From: Phycisphaeraceae bacterium
Lineage (GTDB): Bacteria; Planctomycetota; Phycisphaerae; Phycisphaerales; UBA1924
Direction: 5' to 3'
NCBI GenBank assembly: GCA_023898685.1
Contig: CP060234.1
Span: 496,001 to 560,000 of the forward strand
DNA length: 64,000 nt
The notes under the pieces: generated by a model
The model's database searches: none
Told to the model about the DNA's origin: nothing
The model's input: only the letters and a program-made list of their open reading frames with translations
Program-made: the position numbers and the translations under genes
Shown: positions 48,603 to 60,727 of the stretch, in pieces
Position numbering within the stretch: the first letter of the stretch is position 1
Layout of the letters: every line of letters starts with the position of its first letter

Positions 48603-50384
48603 TCAGGGGCAGCCCATGCCGAAGAACCCGACGAACAGGATGACGTCGCCCAAGTCCAGCAGGCCGTCGCCATTGAGATCGACCGTGTCGTCTCCGGCGA
48701 GGAATGCCGAGATGAACATCGAGATGTCGGTCAGGTCGAGCAGCCCGTCGCCGTTGAGATCGGACAGGCACGAGTTGAGCGGGAACTCCGCGGCGCCGAT
48801 GTCGACGATCGGGGCCGAGCCCGGCCCGGTGTCGGCGGTGCTCGCGTCGTCGGCACGGCGCGGGCCTCCATAGACATCGATCGGTAGCCGCTCGGCGGTG
48901 TTGCCGTCGCCGTCGAGATCGAACGCGTCGGGTGGCAGGGCCGCGTTGTCGCCCGCGTCGATCGCGGGGCTGTAGGGTGAGAGACGGAGGTTGTCGTCGT
49001 CGGTGCCCGGCACGTTGTCGGCCCCGTCGGCGTCGACGAAGAGAGGGTCGGCCGAGAACGAGCCCGTGCCCGGAATCCCGCCCGTCCAGCCCTGCACGAT
49101 CGAGCGGTTCACCTCGAGTGACCCTGAGACGAGGAAGACCTGCGCGCCCTCGACCGGCAGGGGGCTGTTGCCCCAAAGGATCGAGTTGTCGATCGTGACG
49201 TCGCTCGAGGCGATGAGCACACCGTAGGGGATGAACGGATCGTTGCTCCCGGTCACCGTGCAGTTCCGCAGGTCGGTGTTGACCGCGAGCTGGAGTCCAA
49301 CGCCGTTCGCGGAGAAGACCGAGTCGGCGATGAACGCCCGCGTTTCGATGATGTCACTCGACACGTCGACGACGGCCAGCGCCGTGCCCCCGTTGCCGTA
49401 GAACCGGCTCGCGAGCACGGTCGTGCGGCCTGAGTCCTCTGTGATCACGGAGTAGGCCGCCGCCGCGCTGGCGAACGACGTGTCATTTCCAACGAAGTCG
49501 CACCCGACGAGGTCGGCATTCGCGGCGTACAACGCCAGGGCGTTGCCCAGGCCGAGCCCGATCCGGTTCGACTCGAACCGGCAGTCGCGGACCAGGGCGG
49601 CATCGACAAACAACGCCGTGACCGCGCCGCCCAGAAGGTACGGGTGATCACCGAGCGCGGCGTTGTCGGTGAACCCGCAGCCCCGGATGTCGAGGCTCGT
49701 TGCCTCTTCCGCCCAGAGCGCCCCGCCGCCGGCGGTGTGGGCCGTCGAAGCCGGGCTCGTGCCGTTGCTGTTGAAGTCGCTGTCCCGGATCACGACGACC
49801 GTGCCCGGTCCGGCAAAGACCGCCCCGCCGCGGTCGAGGGCGATGTTCTCGTTGAAGAGGCAGTTCGTGATCGTGATCTCGCCGCCGAACACGCGGAGCG
49901 CCCCGCCGTCGGCGTTGGCCCCGCCTGGCGCGAACCCGCCGCGGAACACAACCCCGTCGATGAGCGTGCCCGGGTCCGTGCCGACGACGTCGATGAGCGT
50001 CACGGTATTGTCTGCCCGGTTGGTGAAGTTGGGCCCGTCGTCGCCGTTGACGTCGCCGTCGAGGATGACGCGATGAGCGAACCAGTCGCGCTCGTCGGCC
50101 GAGCTCTCGGTGCCCGTGAACCCGCCGAGGAGGCTCACGCCGCTGGGCAGCGCGAAGTAGCCGGGTGTCGGCGGGGGCGTGTAGTTCCCCTCGGCGACCC
50201 AGATCTCGTCGCCCGCCTGCGCCACCGCGACGCCGACGGCGAGGCTGCGGTACGCCGTGGCCCATGTCTGCCCGTTGCCGAACACCGGGGCATCGGCGTC
50301 GACATAGATCACGTCGGCCCGCGACACCCCCGCCGGCCCGAGCACGCACACGGACAGGAACACACATGCACACATCCGGCTCAT
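48603..50384 (-). CDS. exported right-handed beta-helix protein with GC-type dockerin tail
   Basis: The start at ATG 50384 follows GGAGG and gives 593 residues. A signal peptide (MCACVFLSVCVLGPAGVSRA) is followed by 'VIYVDADAPVFGNGQTWA' and 'GDEIWVAEGNYTPP', which recur at the start of such proteins. Repeated 'GGAL/GGAV' and 'NS' turns suggest a parallel beta-helix (about 110-450). The last ~60 residues hold two EF-hand loops (CLSDLNGDGLLDLTDI ... FFGMGCP). The upstream gene at 50441-52240 is a paralogue with the same architecture. No catalytic residues are seen. Confidence 0.85.
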   Translation of the reverse strand: MSRMCACVFLSVCVLGPAGVSRADVIYVDADAPVFGNGQTWATAYRSLAVGVAVAQAGDEIWVAEGNYTPPPTPGYFALPSGVSLLGGFTGTESSADERDWFAHRVILDGDVNGDDGPNFTNRADNTVTLIDVVGTDPGTLIDGVVFRGGFAPGGANADGGALRVFGGEITITNCLFNENIALDRGGAVFAGPGTVVVIRDSDFNSNGTSPASTAHTAGGGALWAEEATSLDIRGCGFTDNAALGDHPYLLGGAVTALFVDAALVRDCRFESNRIGLGLGNALALYAANADLVGCDFVGNDTSFASAAAAYSVITEDSGRTTVLASRFYGNGGTALAVVDVSSDIIETRAFIADSVFSANGVGLQLAVNTDLRNCTVTGSNDPFIPYGVLIASSDVTIDNSILWGNSPLPVEGAQVFLVSGSLEVNRSIVQGWTGGIPGTGSFSADPLFVDADGADNVPGTDDDNLRLSPYSPAIDAGDNAALPPDAFDLDGDGNTAERLPIDVYGGPRRADDASTADTGPGSAPIVDIGAAEFPLNSCLSDLNGDGLLDLTDISMFISAFLAGDDTVDLNGDGLLDLGDVILFVGFFGMGCP

Positions 50385-50440
50385 GCCAATCCTCCACGCC
50401 CGTCGGGGGCGACCCGATGCATGATCACGATCCCGGCCGC

Positions 50441-52240
50441 CTACGGGCAGCCGGCGTTGAAGAAGCCCACGAACAGCACGATATCGGCCAGATCCCAGAT
50501 CCCGTTGCCGTCCAGATCGGCGATCGGGTCGAGCCCGGTGAACCCGGTGATGAACGCCGTGATATCGGCCAGATCGAGGATGCCGTTGACGTCGAGGTCG
50601 GCCGGGCAGGAACGGAGCTGGAGCTCGACGGCGCCGATGTCCACGAACGGGGCGTTGCCGTTGCCGGTGTCGGCGACGTCGGGGTCGTCGTGCCGCCTGT
50701 CGCGGCCGTAGACGTCGAGGGGGATCTTCTCGGTGGTGTTGCCGTCGGCGTCGAGGTCGAGATCGTCGGGCGGGACCGCGGCGTTGTCGCCCGCGTCGAT
50801 GCAGGGGCTGAAACGCTTGAGGGTGTAGTTGTCGTCGGCGGTGCCGTGGGTGTTGTCGAGACCGTCGGCGTCGAAGAAGAGAGGATCGTCCCCGAAGTTG
50901 CCCGCGCCGCCCAGCGAGCCGGTCCAGCCCTGGACGCAGGAGTGGTTGATGGTCGGAGGGTTGGCGGAGATGATCTCGCTGGACTGCGTGTCGCCGCCGC
51001 CGTTGGCCCAGAGGATCGAGTTGTCGATCGTGACCTGGCTGCCCGTGATGGAATAGAGGCCCGCGTGGGACACGACACTGGTCGTGTCGTTGTTGGCGAT
51101 CGTCGAGCTGGAGATCGTGAGGACGCCCAGGTTCGAGATGGCCGTGCCCTGACTGGAACTGTTGCCGGCGATGAGTGAATCGACCAGGTCGAGCGTGGCG
51201 TCGCCCGAGACCGTGATCGCCCCGCCCTCCGACTTGCTGGTGTTGCCGAGGAACTGGCACCCGGCGACGCGGACCGCGGCGCTCTCGAACATGGTGGCGT
51301 TGATGTCGATCGCGCCTGCGTAGGACGTGTTGTCCGAATCGGCGTTGTTGCGTTCGAAGACGCACCGCGCCAGATCGGTGGCGCCCCCGAAGACCGAGAG
51401 AGCGCCGCCGCTGGTGTTCGTGCCGGCGTCGGTGAAGTTCTCGGTGAAGGTGCAGTCCTCGAAGCGGGCGGTGCAGCTCGAGAGGTTGACGGCCCCGCCC
51501 ATCGTGCTCGTGTTCGCCCGCGACGAGTTGAGCGCGAACTCGCATCGCTCGATCAGCAGGTCGCTGGATCTCGCGGAGACCGCGCCGCCCGAAGAGCTGG
51601 TCTGGCTCGGGTTGATGCTGTTGGCGTAGCAGACCGAGTCGCGGATGCGCACGGTGTCGGTGTGATCGACGTAGATCGCGCCACCCTCCGCGGACCAGTT
51701 GTCGATGAAGAGGCACTCGTCGATGATCACCGTGCCGCCGTCGATGACGAGCCCGCCGCCCTCCTGGGGGAACGTATCGGCGTAGCCGCCCCGGACGACG
51801 AGCCCGTCGAGGCGGGTGTCGGCGTCGGGCTGGGTGAGCCAGAGCACGTGGTTGGCGTTGTCGGTGCGGTTGACGAAGCCGGGCTGATCGTCGCCGTTGA
51901 TGTCCCCGCTGAGGATGGCGAAGTGGATGGTGGGGTCGCGCTGGCCGAGGCTGGTCTCGTTGCCGATGAACCCGCCGTACAAGCGCACGCCCGCCGGCAC
52001 AAAGAACGAACTCGTCCCGCTGGTCGGCGTGTATGTCCCCTCGGCGATCCAGATGTCATCGCCCGCGGCCGCGAAGGCGAGGGCCGTGTGCAGCCCGGTG
52101 TAAGCGTTGGTCCAGTTGTTGCCGTTGTTGAGGCCGGGGGCGTCGGCGTCGACGTAGATCACGCCGGCGGCGGCCTGGCCCGAGATCAAGGCGAGCGAGA
52201 CAGCGGCCGCGGCGGCGGCTTTGAACGGATGCAGAGACAT
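50441..52240 (-). CDS. exported right-handed beta-helix protein with GC-type dockerin tail (paralogue)
   Basis: The start at ATG 52240 follows GGGAGGAA and gives 599 residues. A signal peptide (AAAAAAVSLALISGQAAAG) precedes 'VIYVDADAPGLNNGNNW' and 'GDDIWIAEGTYTPT'. The beta-helix region has repeated 'GGAI' and 'GGAV' turns. The C-terminal double EF-hand tail is CPADLDVNGILDLADI ... FFNAGCP. It lies directly upstream of 48603-50384 in the same direction, 56 bp apart, and is probably an old tandem duplicate. Confidence 0.86.
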   Translation of the reverse strand: MSLHPFKAAAAAAVSLALISGQAAAGVIYVDADAPGLNNGNNWTNAYTGLHTALAFAAAGDDIWIAEGTYTPTSGTSSFFVPAGVRLYGGFIGNETSLGQRDPTIHFAILSGDINGDDQPGFVNRTDNANHVLWLTQPDADTRLDGLVVRGGYADTFPQEGGGLVIDGGTVIIDECLFIDNWSAEGGAIYVDHTDTVRIRDSVCYANSINPSQTSSSGGAVSARSSDLLIERCEFALNSSRANTSTMGGAVNLSSCTARFEDCTFTENFTDAGTNTSGGALSVFGGATDLARCVFERNNADSDNTSYAGAIDINATMFESAAVRVAGCQFLGNTSKSEGGAITVSGDATLDLVDSLIAGNSSSQGTAISNLGVLTISSSTIANNDTTSVVSHAGLYSITGSQVTIDNSILWANGGGDTQSSEIISANPPTINHSCVQGWTGSLGGAGNFGDDPLFFDADGLDNTHGTADDNYTLKRFSPCIDAGDNAAVPPDDLDLDADGNTTEKIPLDVYGRDRRHDDPDVADTGNGNAPFVDIGAVELQLRSCPADLDVNGILDLADITAFITGFTGLDPIADLDGNGIWDLADIVLFVGFFNAGCP

Positions 52241-52293
52241 CTGGCTTCCTCCCCCTTGGGTTCACACGCTCAAGCGTCGAACGCGGCCGCCGG

Positions 52294-53994
52294 TCACGGG
52301 CAGCCGCCGATGAATGAATTGACGAAGATGTTCACGTCGGTCAGATCCCACAGGCCGTTGCCATCGAGATCGCCGACGGCAGTCATGCCGATGAACCCGG
52401 TGACGAACGCGTTGACGTCGGCGAGGTCAAGCAGGCCGAAGGGTTCGACGAGATCGGCGGGGCACGGGTCGTCGACATCGAAGATGAAGACCCCCGAGCC
52501 CGTGGAACCGGTGAAGAACATCGACAGGATGAGCTGCCCCTCGTTGCTGAACATGCTGGGTCCGCCGGACCCGACCGCGAGGGAGTTCGCGTCGTAGCGC
52601 CAGGGGACGACGGACCCGATGACACCCGCGAACCCGTCGTCGGTGAAGAAGATCTCGGAGGCCCGGGCGAGCTTGAGCAGCTCGCCGTTCGGACGCGTGG
52701 CGAAGAACGCCGCCCGCCCATCGACATTCAGGTCGGTGACGAACTGCTGGCGGTCGTTGAAGAAGAACCGCGTGGTCAGGATGTGGGGTGTGGTGTACCC
52801 GCCGGGCAGCGGGTCGCCCTCGCGGAGCACCATGCGGATGCCGGCGTCGTCGGCGATGAAGAATGCGGTGTCGGTCGCGGCGGGCTGGCCGGTAAGCGTG
52901 GCGCCGAACATGACGTCGCCGTGGCTATTCATATCGAAGTGGCCGCTGTAGAGATTCGTGAACGTGGCGCCGGGAACATCGGGAACGGGGTCGCCGACCT
53001 TGACGACCGGCGCAAGCACGCCGGCGTGCCGACGCATGAGCACGGCGGACGTGCCCCCGCCGACCACCTGGGCGGCGAAGCACAGGTCGCCGGCGGCGTT
53101 CATGCGCATCTTGTTTTCGTCAAACGTCGAGTAGGTCGCGCCCGGGATGAACGGGACGGCGTCGCCCTGCCTCGCGAGCACGCTCATGCCGCCAAGGGGG
53201 CCCTCGAACCACACGTTGCGGTCGCTCGTGGTGATGCCGGGCCCCTCGAGGATGGCGAGCGTCGTGAGACGGCCCTGGGCGTTCAGGCAGAGCGACGCTT
53301 CACGGATCACGAGCGGCTCGACGCCGGCGCCGAAGCCCGGCGCCTGTGCGTTCGAGCTGAGCGCGACGGCGGTGCCGTTCACGGGATCGCTCGCCCACAC
53401 GACATACTCGGTCGTGGGCCCCGAGGCCCGGCCCGAAACGGCGGCCCGACCGCCGTCGGCGAACGCGACCTTGGTCGTGGCGTTCACGGTGTACCCCGGG
53501 TCGAAGCCCGGCGCGGGCCCGGTCTGCCAGACGATGGGCGAGGGCGTGGCCACCGGCCCGGCGAAGGTGCCAAAGAGCCAGGTCGAGCTCACGCCGGTCT
53601 CGAAGATGGTGGGCTGATAGGCGACGCCGCCGTCCGGCGCGACCGCGAGCTGGTAGAACCCGGTGAGGTTGGAACTGCCGGGGAGGTAGATCCAGCCGGG
53701 CAGGGTCGGGATGGGCTCCCTCTCGCGGCCGATGAGCGACAGGCCGTTGAGCGGCCCGCCGATGAGGACATGATCATTGCTGGAGGTGATCCCGTCGCCC
53801 GTGATCGTGGCGGTGTAGAGCACGCTCCCGGCGTCGTTGATCGACGCGGTCCCGCCGGCGCCGCCCATGGTGAAGCCGGGCATGTCGGGCACCAGATCGC
53901 CTGGCCGGAAGACGGAGGTGATGCTCAGGCCGTCGGTGGCGACGGCGAGCGGCGCGAGCGCGGCAAGGGCGGCGGCGGCTGTTCTTGGGTGCAT
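52294..53994 (-). CDS. exported repeat protein with GC-type dockerin tail
   Basis: The start at ATG 53994 follows GGAGGAG and gives 566 residues. A signal peptide (AAALAALAPLAVATDG) is followed by repeats of about 60-70 residues, with motifs such as 'GDLVPDMPGFTMG', 'GDAVPFIPGATYSTF' and 'GDPVPDVPGATFTNL'. Each is followed by 'N..G...F.A....G'. This resembles a family known only as a domain of unknown function (possibly DUF7453), perhaps a beta-propeller. The double EF-hand tail (CPADLVEPFGLLDLADV ... FIGGCP) ends the protein. It is the first gene of a three-gene minus-strand run of exported proteins and is divergent from acnA. Confidence 0.82.
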   Translation of the reverse strand: MHPRTAAAALAALAPLAVATDGLSITSVFRPGDLVPDMPGFTMGGAGGTASINDAGSVLYTATITGDGITSSNDHVLIGGPLNGLSLIGREREPIPTLPGWIYLPGSSNLTGFYQLAVAPDGGVAYQPTIFETGVSSTWLFGTFAGPVATPSPIVWQTGPAPGFDPGYTVNATTKVAFADGGRAAVSGRASGPTTEYVVWASDPVNGTAVALSSNAQAPGFGAGVEPLVIREASLCLNAQGRLTTLAILEGPGITTSDRNVWFEGPLGGMSVLARQGDAVPFIPGATYSTFDENKMRMNAAGDLCFAAQVVGGGTSAVLMRRHAGVLAPVVKVGDPVPDVPGATFTNLYSGHFDMNSHGDVMFGATLTGQPAATDTAFFIADDAGIRMVLREGDPLPGGYTTPHILTTRFFFNDRQQFVTDLNVDGRAAFFATRPNGELLKLARASEIFFTDDGFAGVIGSVVPWRYDANSLAVGSGGPSMFSNEGQLILSMFFTGSTGSGVFIFDVDDPCPADLVEPFGLLDLADVNAFVTGFIGMTAVGDLDGNGLWDLTDVNIFVNSFIGGCP

Positions 53995-54182
53995 GCCCTC
54001 CTCCTTCGACCGCACTGTACCTCGACAGGTGCTGAATTCGGCGCGCCCGGCCCGGAAGTTGTTCGCGGCACCCGACATTCGCCGCCGGTCGGGGTGATAT
54101 CGGGCTCAGCGGGGCCGCCTGGCGCGCCCCGAGAACCCTCCCGCGCTAGGCTCTTCTCGGACCCGCACGAAGGAGCACATCC

Positions 54183-56961
<2,779 letters not shown>

Positions 56962-56971
56962 GGCCGGGGCC

Positions 56972-57343
56972 TTGAGCGGGCGTGCCGGGCAAAGGCGTCG
57001 GTGGTTTCGATCGCCCGGGAACGTCGCCGGGCTGGTCGTGGTGTTCGCTGTGCTTGCTGTTGTCGGCCGGTGTAGCTGGTGGCGGGTCGACTTCAGGGAA
57101 TCGCGGGTGCTCGGCAGGACCGAGGCGCAGCTCCTTGACCGCTTCGGCGAACCGATCTACGACACGCGCCGCATCGACTACTTCTACTCGTCTCGCCTGC
57201 CGGAGTCGGAAGCAGAACGAGTCGAGCATGGGCGAGATACGGATCAGGATTATCGACTGATCTGGTTCCGCTCGTTCACCGCGATCGACGTCCGGATGGT
57301 CGATGGAAGGGCGGTTGGAATCGAACACGACGAGATCCATTGA
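56972..57343 (+). CDS. small membrane-anchored protein of unknown function
   Basis: The 123 residues have one membrane helix (NVAGLVVVFAVLAVVG) and a small outside domain with 'TEAQLLDRFGEPIYDTR', reminiscent of the SmpA/OmlA-type 'G.P' motif, though too short to assign. The likely start is TTG 56972; no better start is in frame before the helix. It follows the aconitase gene by 10 bp and overlaps the next gene (TTGA). It is probably real, since the helix and stable domain pattern fit. Confidence 0.55.
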   Translation: MSGRAGQRRRWFRSPGNVAGLVVVFAVLAVVGRCSWWRVDFRESRVLGRTEAQLLDRFGEPIYDTRRIDYFYSSRLPESEAERVEHGRDTDQDYRLIWFRSFTAIDVRMVDGRAVGIEHDEIH

Positions 57344-57849
57344 TCGCCGCCCGGCGGGATCCCGCGGCCGATTTGCTGAGAACTCAGTACGGCGGGAAGA
57401 CTGGTGAATACATGTCGGCTTGGCGACGCAAACTGATCGAGACGTTCCCGGAATCCACCAAGTATTGGGAGGAGTGGTGCGACTCCATCTACGGCACCTT
57501 CGGTACTCTTACGCAGCTTGCGGTGAAGGCACTGGGTGAGGGCGACGAGGACACGGTCGAGCGGGTGTTCGCGTTCGCCTATTGGTGCTATGACCAGAAG
57601 CCATTGAACAACGCGGTATGCGTCGGGTTCTATGAGAATCTCCCCAGGCAGGAGAAGCTCGCGTCGGTCCTCCCTCGGTTTCTGAGGGATCAAATCTACC
57701 AAGACGTGCGACCCCTCATGGAATCCATGTGCGGCAAAGAGGCCGTCGCCGGCGTCGATATGGCCTATGACGAGCATGGCAAAGTTCAACGACGCTGCGC
57801 CGCAAAGGCGGCGAGGCGAAAGACCAAGGGAAGACGTGAGTCCGGCTAG
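57340..57849 (+). CDS. protein of unknown function, DUF7674-like
   Basis: The 169 residues start with TTG 57340, overlapping the previous stop; ATG 57412 is an alternative. The helical core 'YWEEWCDSIYGTFGTLTQLA' and 'VFAFAYWCYDQK' recall small immunity-like or regulatory proteins of unknown role. The C-terminus is basic. Base composition and codon choice (TTT, AAA, GAA) are less GC-rich than the neighbours, which may indicate transfer. Confidence 0.6.
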   Translation: MIAARRDPAADLLRTQYGGKTGEYMSAWRRKLIETFPESTKYWEEWCDSIYGTFGTLTQLAVKALGEGDEDTVERVFAFAYWCYDQKPLNNAVCVGFYENLPRQEKLASVLPRFLRDQIYQDVRPLMESMCGKEAVAGVDMAYDEHGKVQRRCAAKAARRKTKGRRESG

Positions 57850-58124
57850 GCCACCGATCCATGGACTTGGGACGTAGGTTCTCGCGACACCCGGCTGCCT
57901 TGCGTCTCAGGTATCGGGGTCACGCGGCGCGACGACCCGCTCTGGTGTGGCCGGAAGGCGTCGCGTTCGCCAAACATCCACGGCTTTTTCATTCGGTGCC
58001 CCGGCGCCCCTCAGATACACTCAGAAGGATCTGCCGCGTTGGGCCCGCTTCGGGGAAGTTGAACGGGGTCCCAAAACTCACTCTGCCTCAACAGGTACGA
58101 ACCCACACCGGAGAACTGCTCACG

Positions 58125-58541
58125 ATGCCCGCCGACCCGAACACCGAAGAGACCCTCTCCAAGTTCAACAGCGAGCACAACTGCTTCGTCTGGATGGACA
58201 TCCCCGTCGCCGACCTCGATCGGGCGGTGAAGTTCTACGGCGAGGTCGCGGGGCTCGGGGTGCACTTCCAGTGCCACGAGCAGTTCGAGTTCGCGGTGCT
58301 CGACCACGATCAGGGCAACGGAGCCTGCCTGATCGTCGATCCCGACGCGATCTCGAGCAAGCACGGGCCGCTCGTCTACATGAATGTCAATGGACGAATC
58401 CGCGACGCGGTGTCGAAGGTCGAGCCCAACGGGGGCAAGGTGACCAAGGACACGCATTCGATCGGGCCATACGGATTCCGGGCCCTGGTCACCGATAGCG
58501 AGGGCAACCGGCTCGCGCTTCACTCCGAAGTCGACGGCTGA
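58125..58541 (+). CDS. VOC-superfamily (glyoxalase-like) protein
   Basis: The 138 residues starting MPADPNTEET have the vicinal-oxygen-chelate fold ('NCFVWMDIPVADLDRAVKFY', 'VTDSEGNRLALHSE'). GGAG lies about 11 bp upstream of the ATG. The frame extends upstream, but with different composition. The family includes glyoxalases, extradiol dioxygenases and resistance proteins, and no specific substrate can be read. 36 bp separate it from recQ. Confidence 0.87.
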   Translation: MPADPNTEETLSKFNSEHNCFVWMDIPVADLDRAVKFYGEVAGLGVHFQCHEQFEFAVLDHDQGNGACLIVDPDAISSKHGPLVYMNVNGRIRDAVSKVEPNGGKVTKDTHSIGPYGFRALVTDSEGNRLALHSEVDG

Positions 58542-58577
58542 TCGGACGGCGCCCGCCCGGGCCGATACCCTGCCCCC

Positions 58578-60437
58578 GTGGAGACCGAGACCTCCGAACA
58601 CATCCTCGACACGATCCGGCGCGTGTGGGGCTATGACAGCCTGCGCCCGATGCAGGCCCGCGCGATCGAGGCGGGGCTGGACGGGCGCGACTGCCTGACC
58701 GTCCTGCCGACGGGCGGGGGGAAATCTCTCTGCTATCAGGTGCCGCCTCTGATCTCGGGGCGCACGACCGTGGTCATCAGCCCGCTGATCGCCCTGATGC
58801 GCGACCAGGTGCGGGCGCTCGAGCTCAACGACTACCCCGCGGCCGCGGTGCACTCGGGGCTGGACGCGGGCGGGGCGAGGGAGATCTTCGCCCGGTTGCG
58901 CGCGGGCGCGCTGCGCCTGCTGCTGGTCGCGCCAGAGCGGGCCGTGACAGACGGGTTCTGCTCGACGCTCGCGGTGCTCACTGATGCGGGGGCGCTGAAC
59001 TCGATCGCGGTGGACGAGGCACACTGCATCAGCCAGTGGGGGCATGACTTCCGGCCGGAGTACCGCCGCCTGGCCGAGCTGCGCCGCGTCGCCCCGGGTG
59101 TGGCGATGCAGGCGTTCACCGCGACCGCGACGCCGCGCGTGAGAGTCGACATCGTCGAGCAGCTGAGCCTCCGTGATCCAGAGATCCTGGTCGGCACCTT
59201 CGACCGGCCCAACCTGACGTATCGCGTGCGGGCGCGGCACAAGCCAGAGGAGCAGATCGGCGAGGCGATCGGGCGGATGAACGCGCGGGGCGGGGGCGGC
59301 GTCATCGTCTATTGCCTGAGCCGTGCGGGCACGGAGGGCTTGGCCGACAAGCTGCGGGGGCTGGGGCACAACGCGGAGGCCTACCACGCGGGGCTCGACC
59401 CCCGCCGCCGGCATCGCGTCGAGGAGCGGTTCACCAACGAAACACTGGACGTCGTCGTCGCGACCGTCGCGTTCGGCATGGGCATCGACCGATCGAACGT
59501 CCGGCTTGTCGTGCACGCGAACGTGCCCAAATCGGTCGAGGCCTACCAGCAGGAAACGGGGCGGGCGGGGCGGGACGGACTGCCGGCGGAATGCCTGCTT
59601 CTGTATGCCCCGTCGGACGCGGGGAAGTGGGAGCAGCTCATCCGCCGCTCGGCCGAAGAGGGCCACGCCGACGAGGCGGCGACGCGGGCCCAGCTCGAGC
59701 TCGTCCGGCAGATGCGTCGGCTCGTGACGTCGATGCAGTGTCGGCATCGGGCGCTCTCCGAGCACTTCGGGCAGGCGTATGAGAATGAGAGTTGCGGCGC
59801 GTGCGACGTCTGCCTGGGCGAGACCGAGGCGGAGCCCGACAGCAGGCGGGTGACGCAGATCCTGATGTCCGCCGTGGCGCGCGTCGACCAGCGATTCGGG
59901 GCCGGGCATGTGATCGACGTGGTGCGTGGACGGGACACGGAGAAGGTCACGCGCTTCGGGCACGATCGGCTCCAGCTCTTCGGCCTGCTCGAGTCGAAGC
60001 GCAAGACGGCGCTGGTCGGTTACGTCGACCAGCTCGTCGCCGCGGGGGCGTTGGAGCAGGACCCCGAGTTCGGCACGCTGCGATTCGGGCCGAGGGGTGT
60101 CGGGGCGATGAAGGGCGAGATCGAGATCAAGCTCGCGAGGCCGATCGGGACGGGATCGAAGAAGGCGGAGCGGAGGCGGGGCAAGGGACCCGCGCCTGCT
60201 CCGACAGACCTCATACCCGAGGATCTCGCCCTCTTCGAGAAGCTGCGCAGTCTGGTCCGCGATATCGCCGTCGAACGCGGACTCCCGCCCTACATGATCT
60301 TCACCCACCGCACGCTCGTTGACATGATCCAGAAACGACCCGCAACACTCGACGACATGCGACTGATCACCGGCGTCGGTGAAGCGAAGTTGGAGGCGTT
60401 CGGGGAAGCGTTTCTGCGTGCGCTCCACGAGGAATGA
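58578..60437 (+). CDS. recQ: ATP-dependent DNA helicase RecQ
   Basis: The 619 residues start with GTG 58578. Superfamily 2 helicase motifs are clear: Walker A 'LPTGGGKSLCYQVP', DEAH-type 'VDEAHCISQWGHDFRPEY' and motif VI 'QETGRAGRDG'. The zinc-binding region has four cysteines ('QCRHRAL ... SCGACDVCLG'). A winged-helix and a C-terminal HRDC domain follow (about 540-619, 'FEKLRSLVRDIAVERGLPPY'). This is the standard bacterial RecQ layout; the function is repair of stalled forks and recombination intermediates. Confidence 0.95.
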   Translation: METETSEHILDTIRRVWGYDSLRPMQARAIEAGLDGRDCLTVLPTGGGKSLCYQVPPLISGRTTVVISPLIALMRDQVRALELNDYPAAAVHSGLDAGGAREIFARLRAGALRLLLVAPERAVTDGFCSTLAVLTDAGALNSIAVDEAHCISQWGHDFRPEYRRLAELRRVAPGVAMQAFTATATPRVRVDIVEQLSLRDPEILVGTFDRPNLTYRVRARHKPEEQIGEAIGRMNARGGGGVIVYCLSRAGTEGLADKLRGLGHNAEAYHAGLDPRRRHRVEERFTNETLDVVVATVAFGMGIDRSNVRLVVHANVPKSVEAYQQETGRAGRDGLPAECLLLYAPSDAGKWEQLIRRSAEEGHADEAATRAQLELVRQMRRLVTSMQCRHRALSEHFGQAYENESCGACDVCLGETEAEPDSRRVTQILMSAVARVDQRFGAGHVIDVVRGRDTEKVTRFGHDRLQLFGLLESKRKTALVGYVDQLVAAGALEQDPEFGTLRFGPRGVGAMKGEIEIKLARPIGTGSKKAERRRGKGPAPAPTDLIPEDLALFEKLRSLVRDIAVERGLPPYMIFTHRTLVDMIQKRPATLDDMRLITGVGEAKLEAFGEAFLRALHEE

Positions 60438-60538
60438 CGAGCGACCCGGTGGGCGCGATAGCCCGCCATTTAGCGCGTGGATCGCCGACGACACGATTCG
60501 CCTCTGCCCGAGGTGCACGGCGTGCCAAGAAGCGGATC

Positions 60539-60672
60539 CACCACAGAGGCACAGAGAGCACAGAGAAAGACTGCGAATTGTTGCGGTTCGGGGCGGGGCT
60601 GGCACTGAGCGCGATCACACAGATCATGACCCGGCTCGTTCCGATCTCTGTGCCCTCTGTGCCTCTGTGGTG
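60539..60672. repeat. 27-bp inverted repeat between recQ and the MscS gene
   Basis: Arms 60539-60565 and 60646-60672 (CACCACAGAGGCACAGAG... type) pair with one mismatch around an 80-base spacer. The genes converge here, so the element could fold in both transcripts. It looks like a mobile or dispersed palindrome rather than a native terminator. Confidence 0.85.
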
Positions 60673-60727
60673 ACCTTCTCTTGTTCGAGAATCGTGTCGC
60701 TTGCGCTCCACGCTCCGAAAGAGGCTG

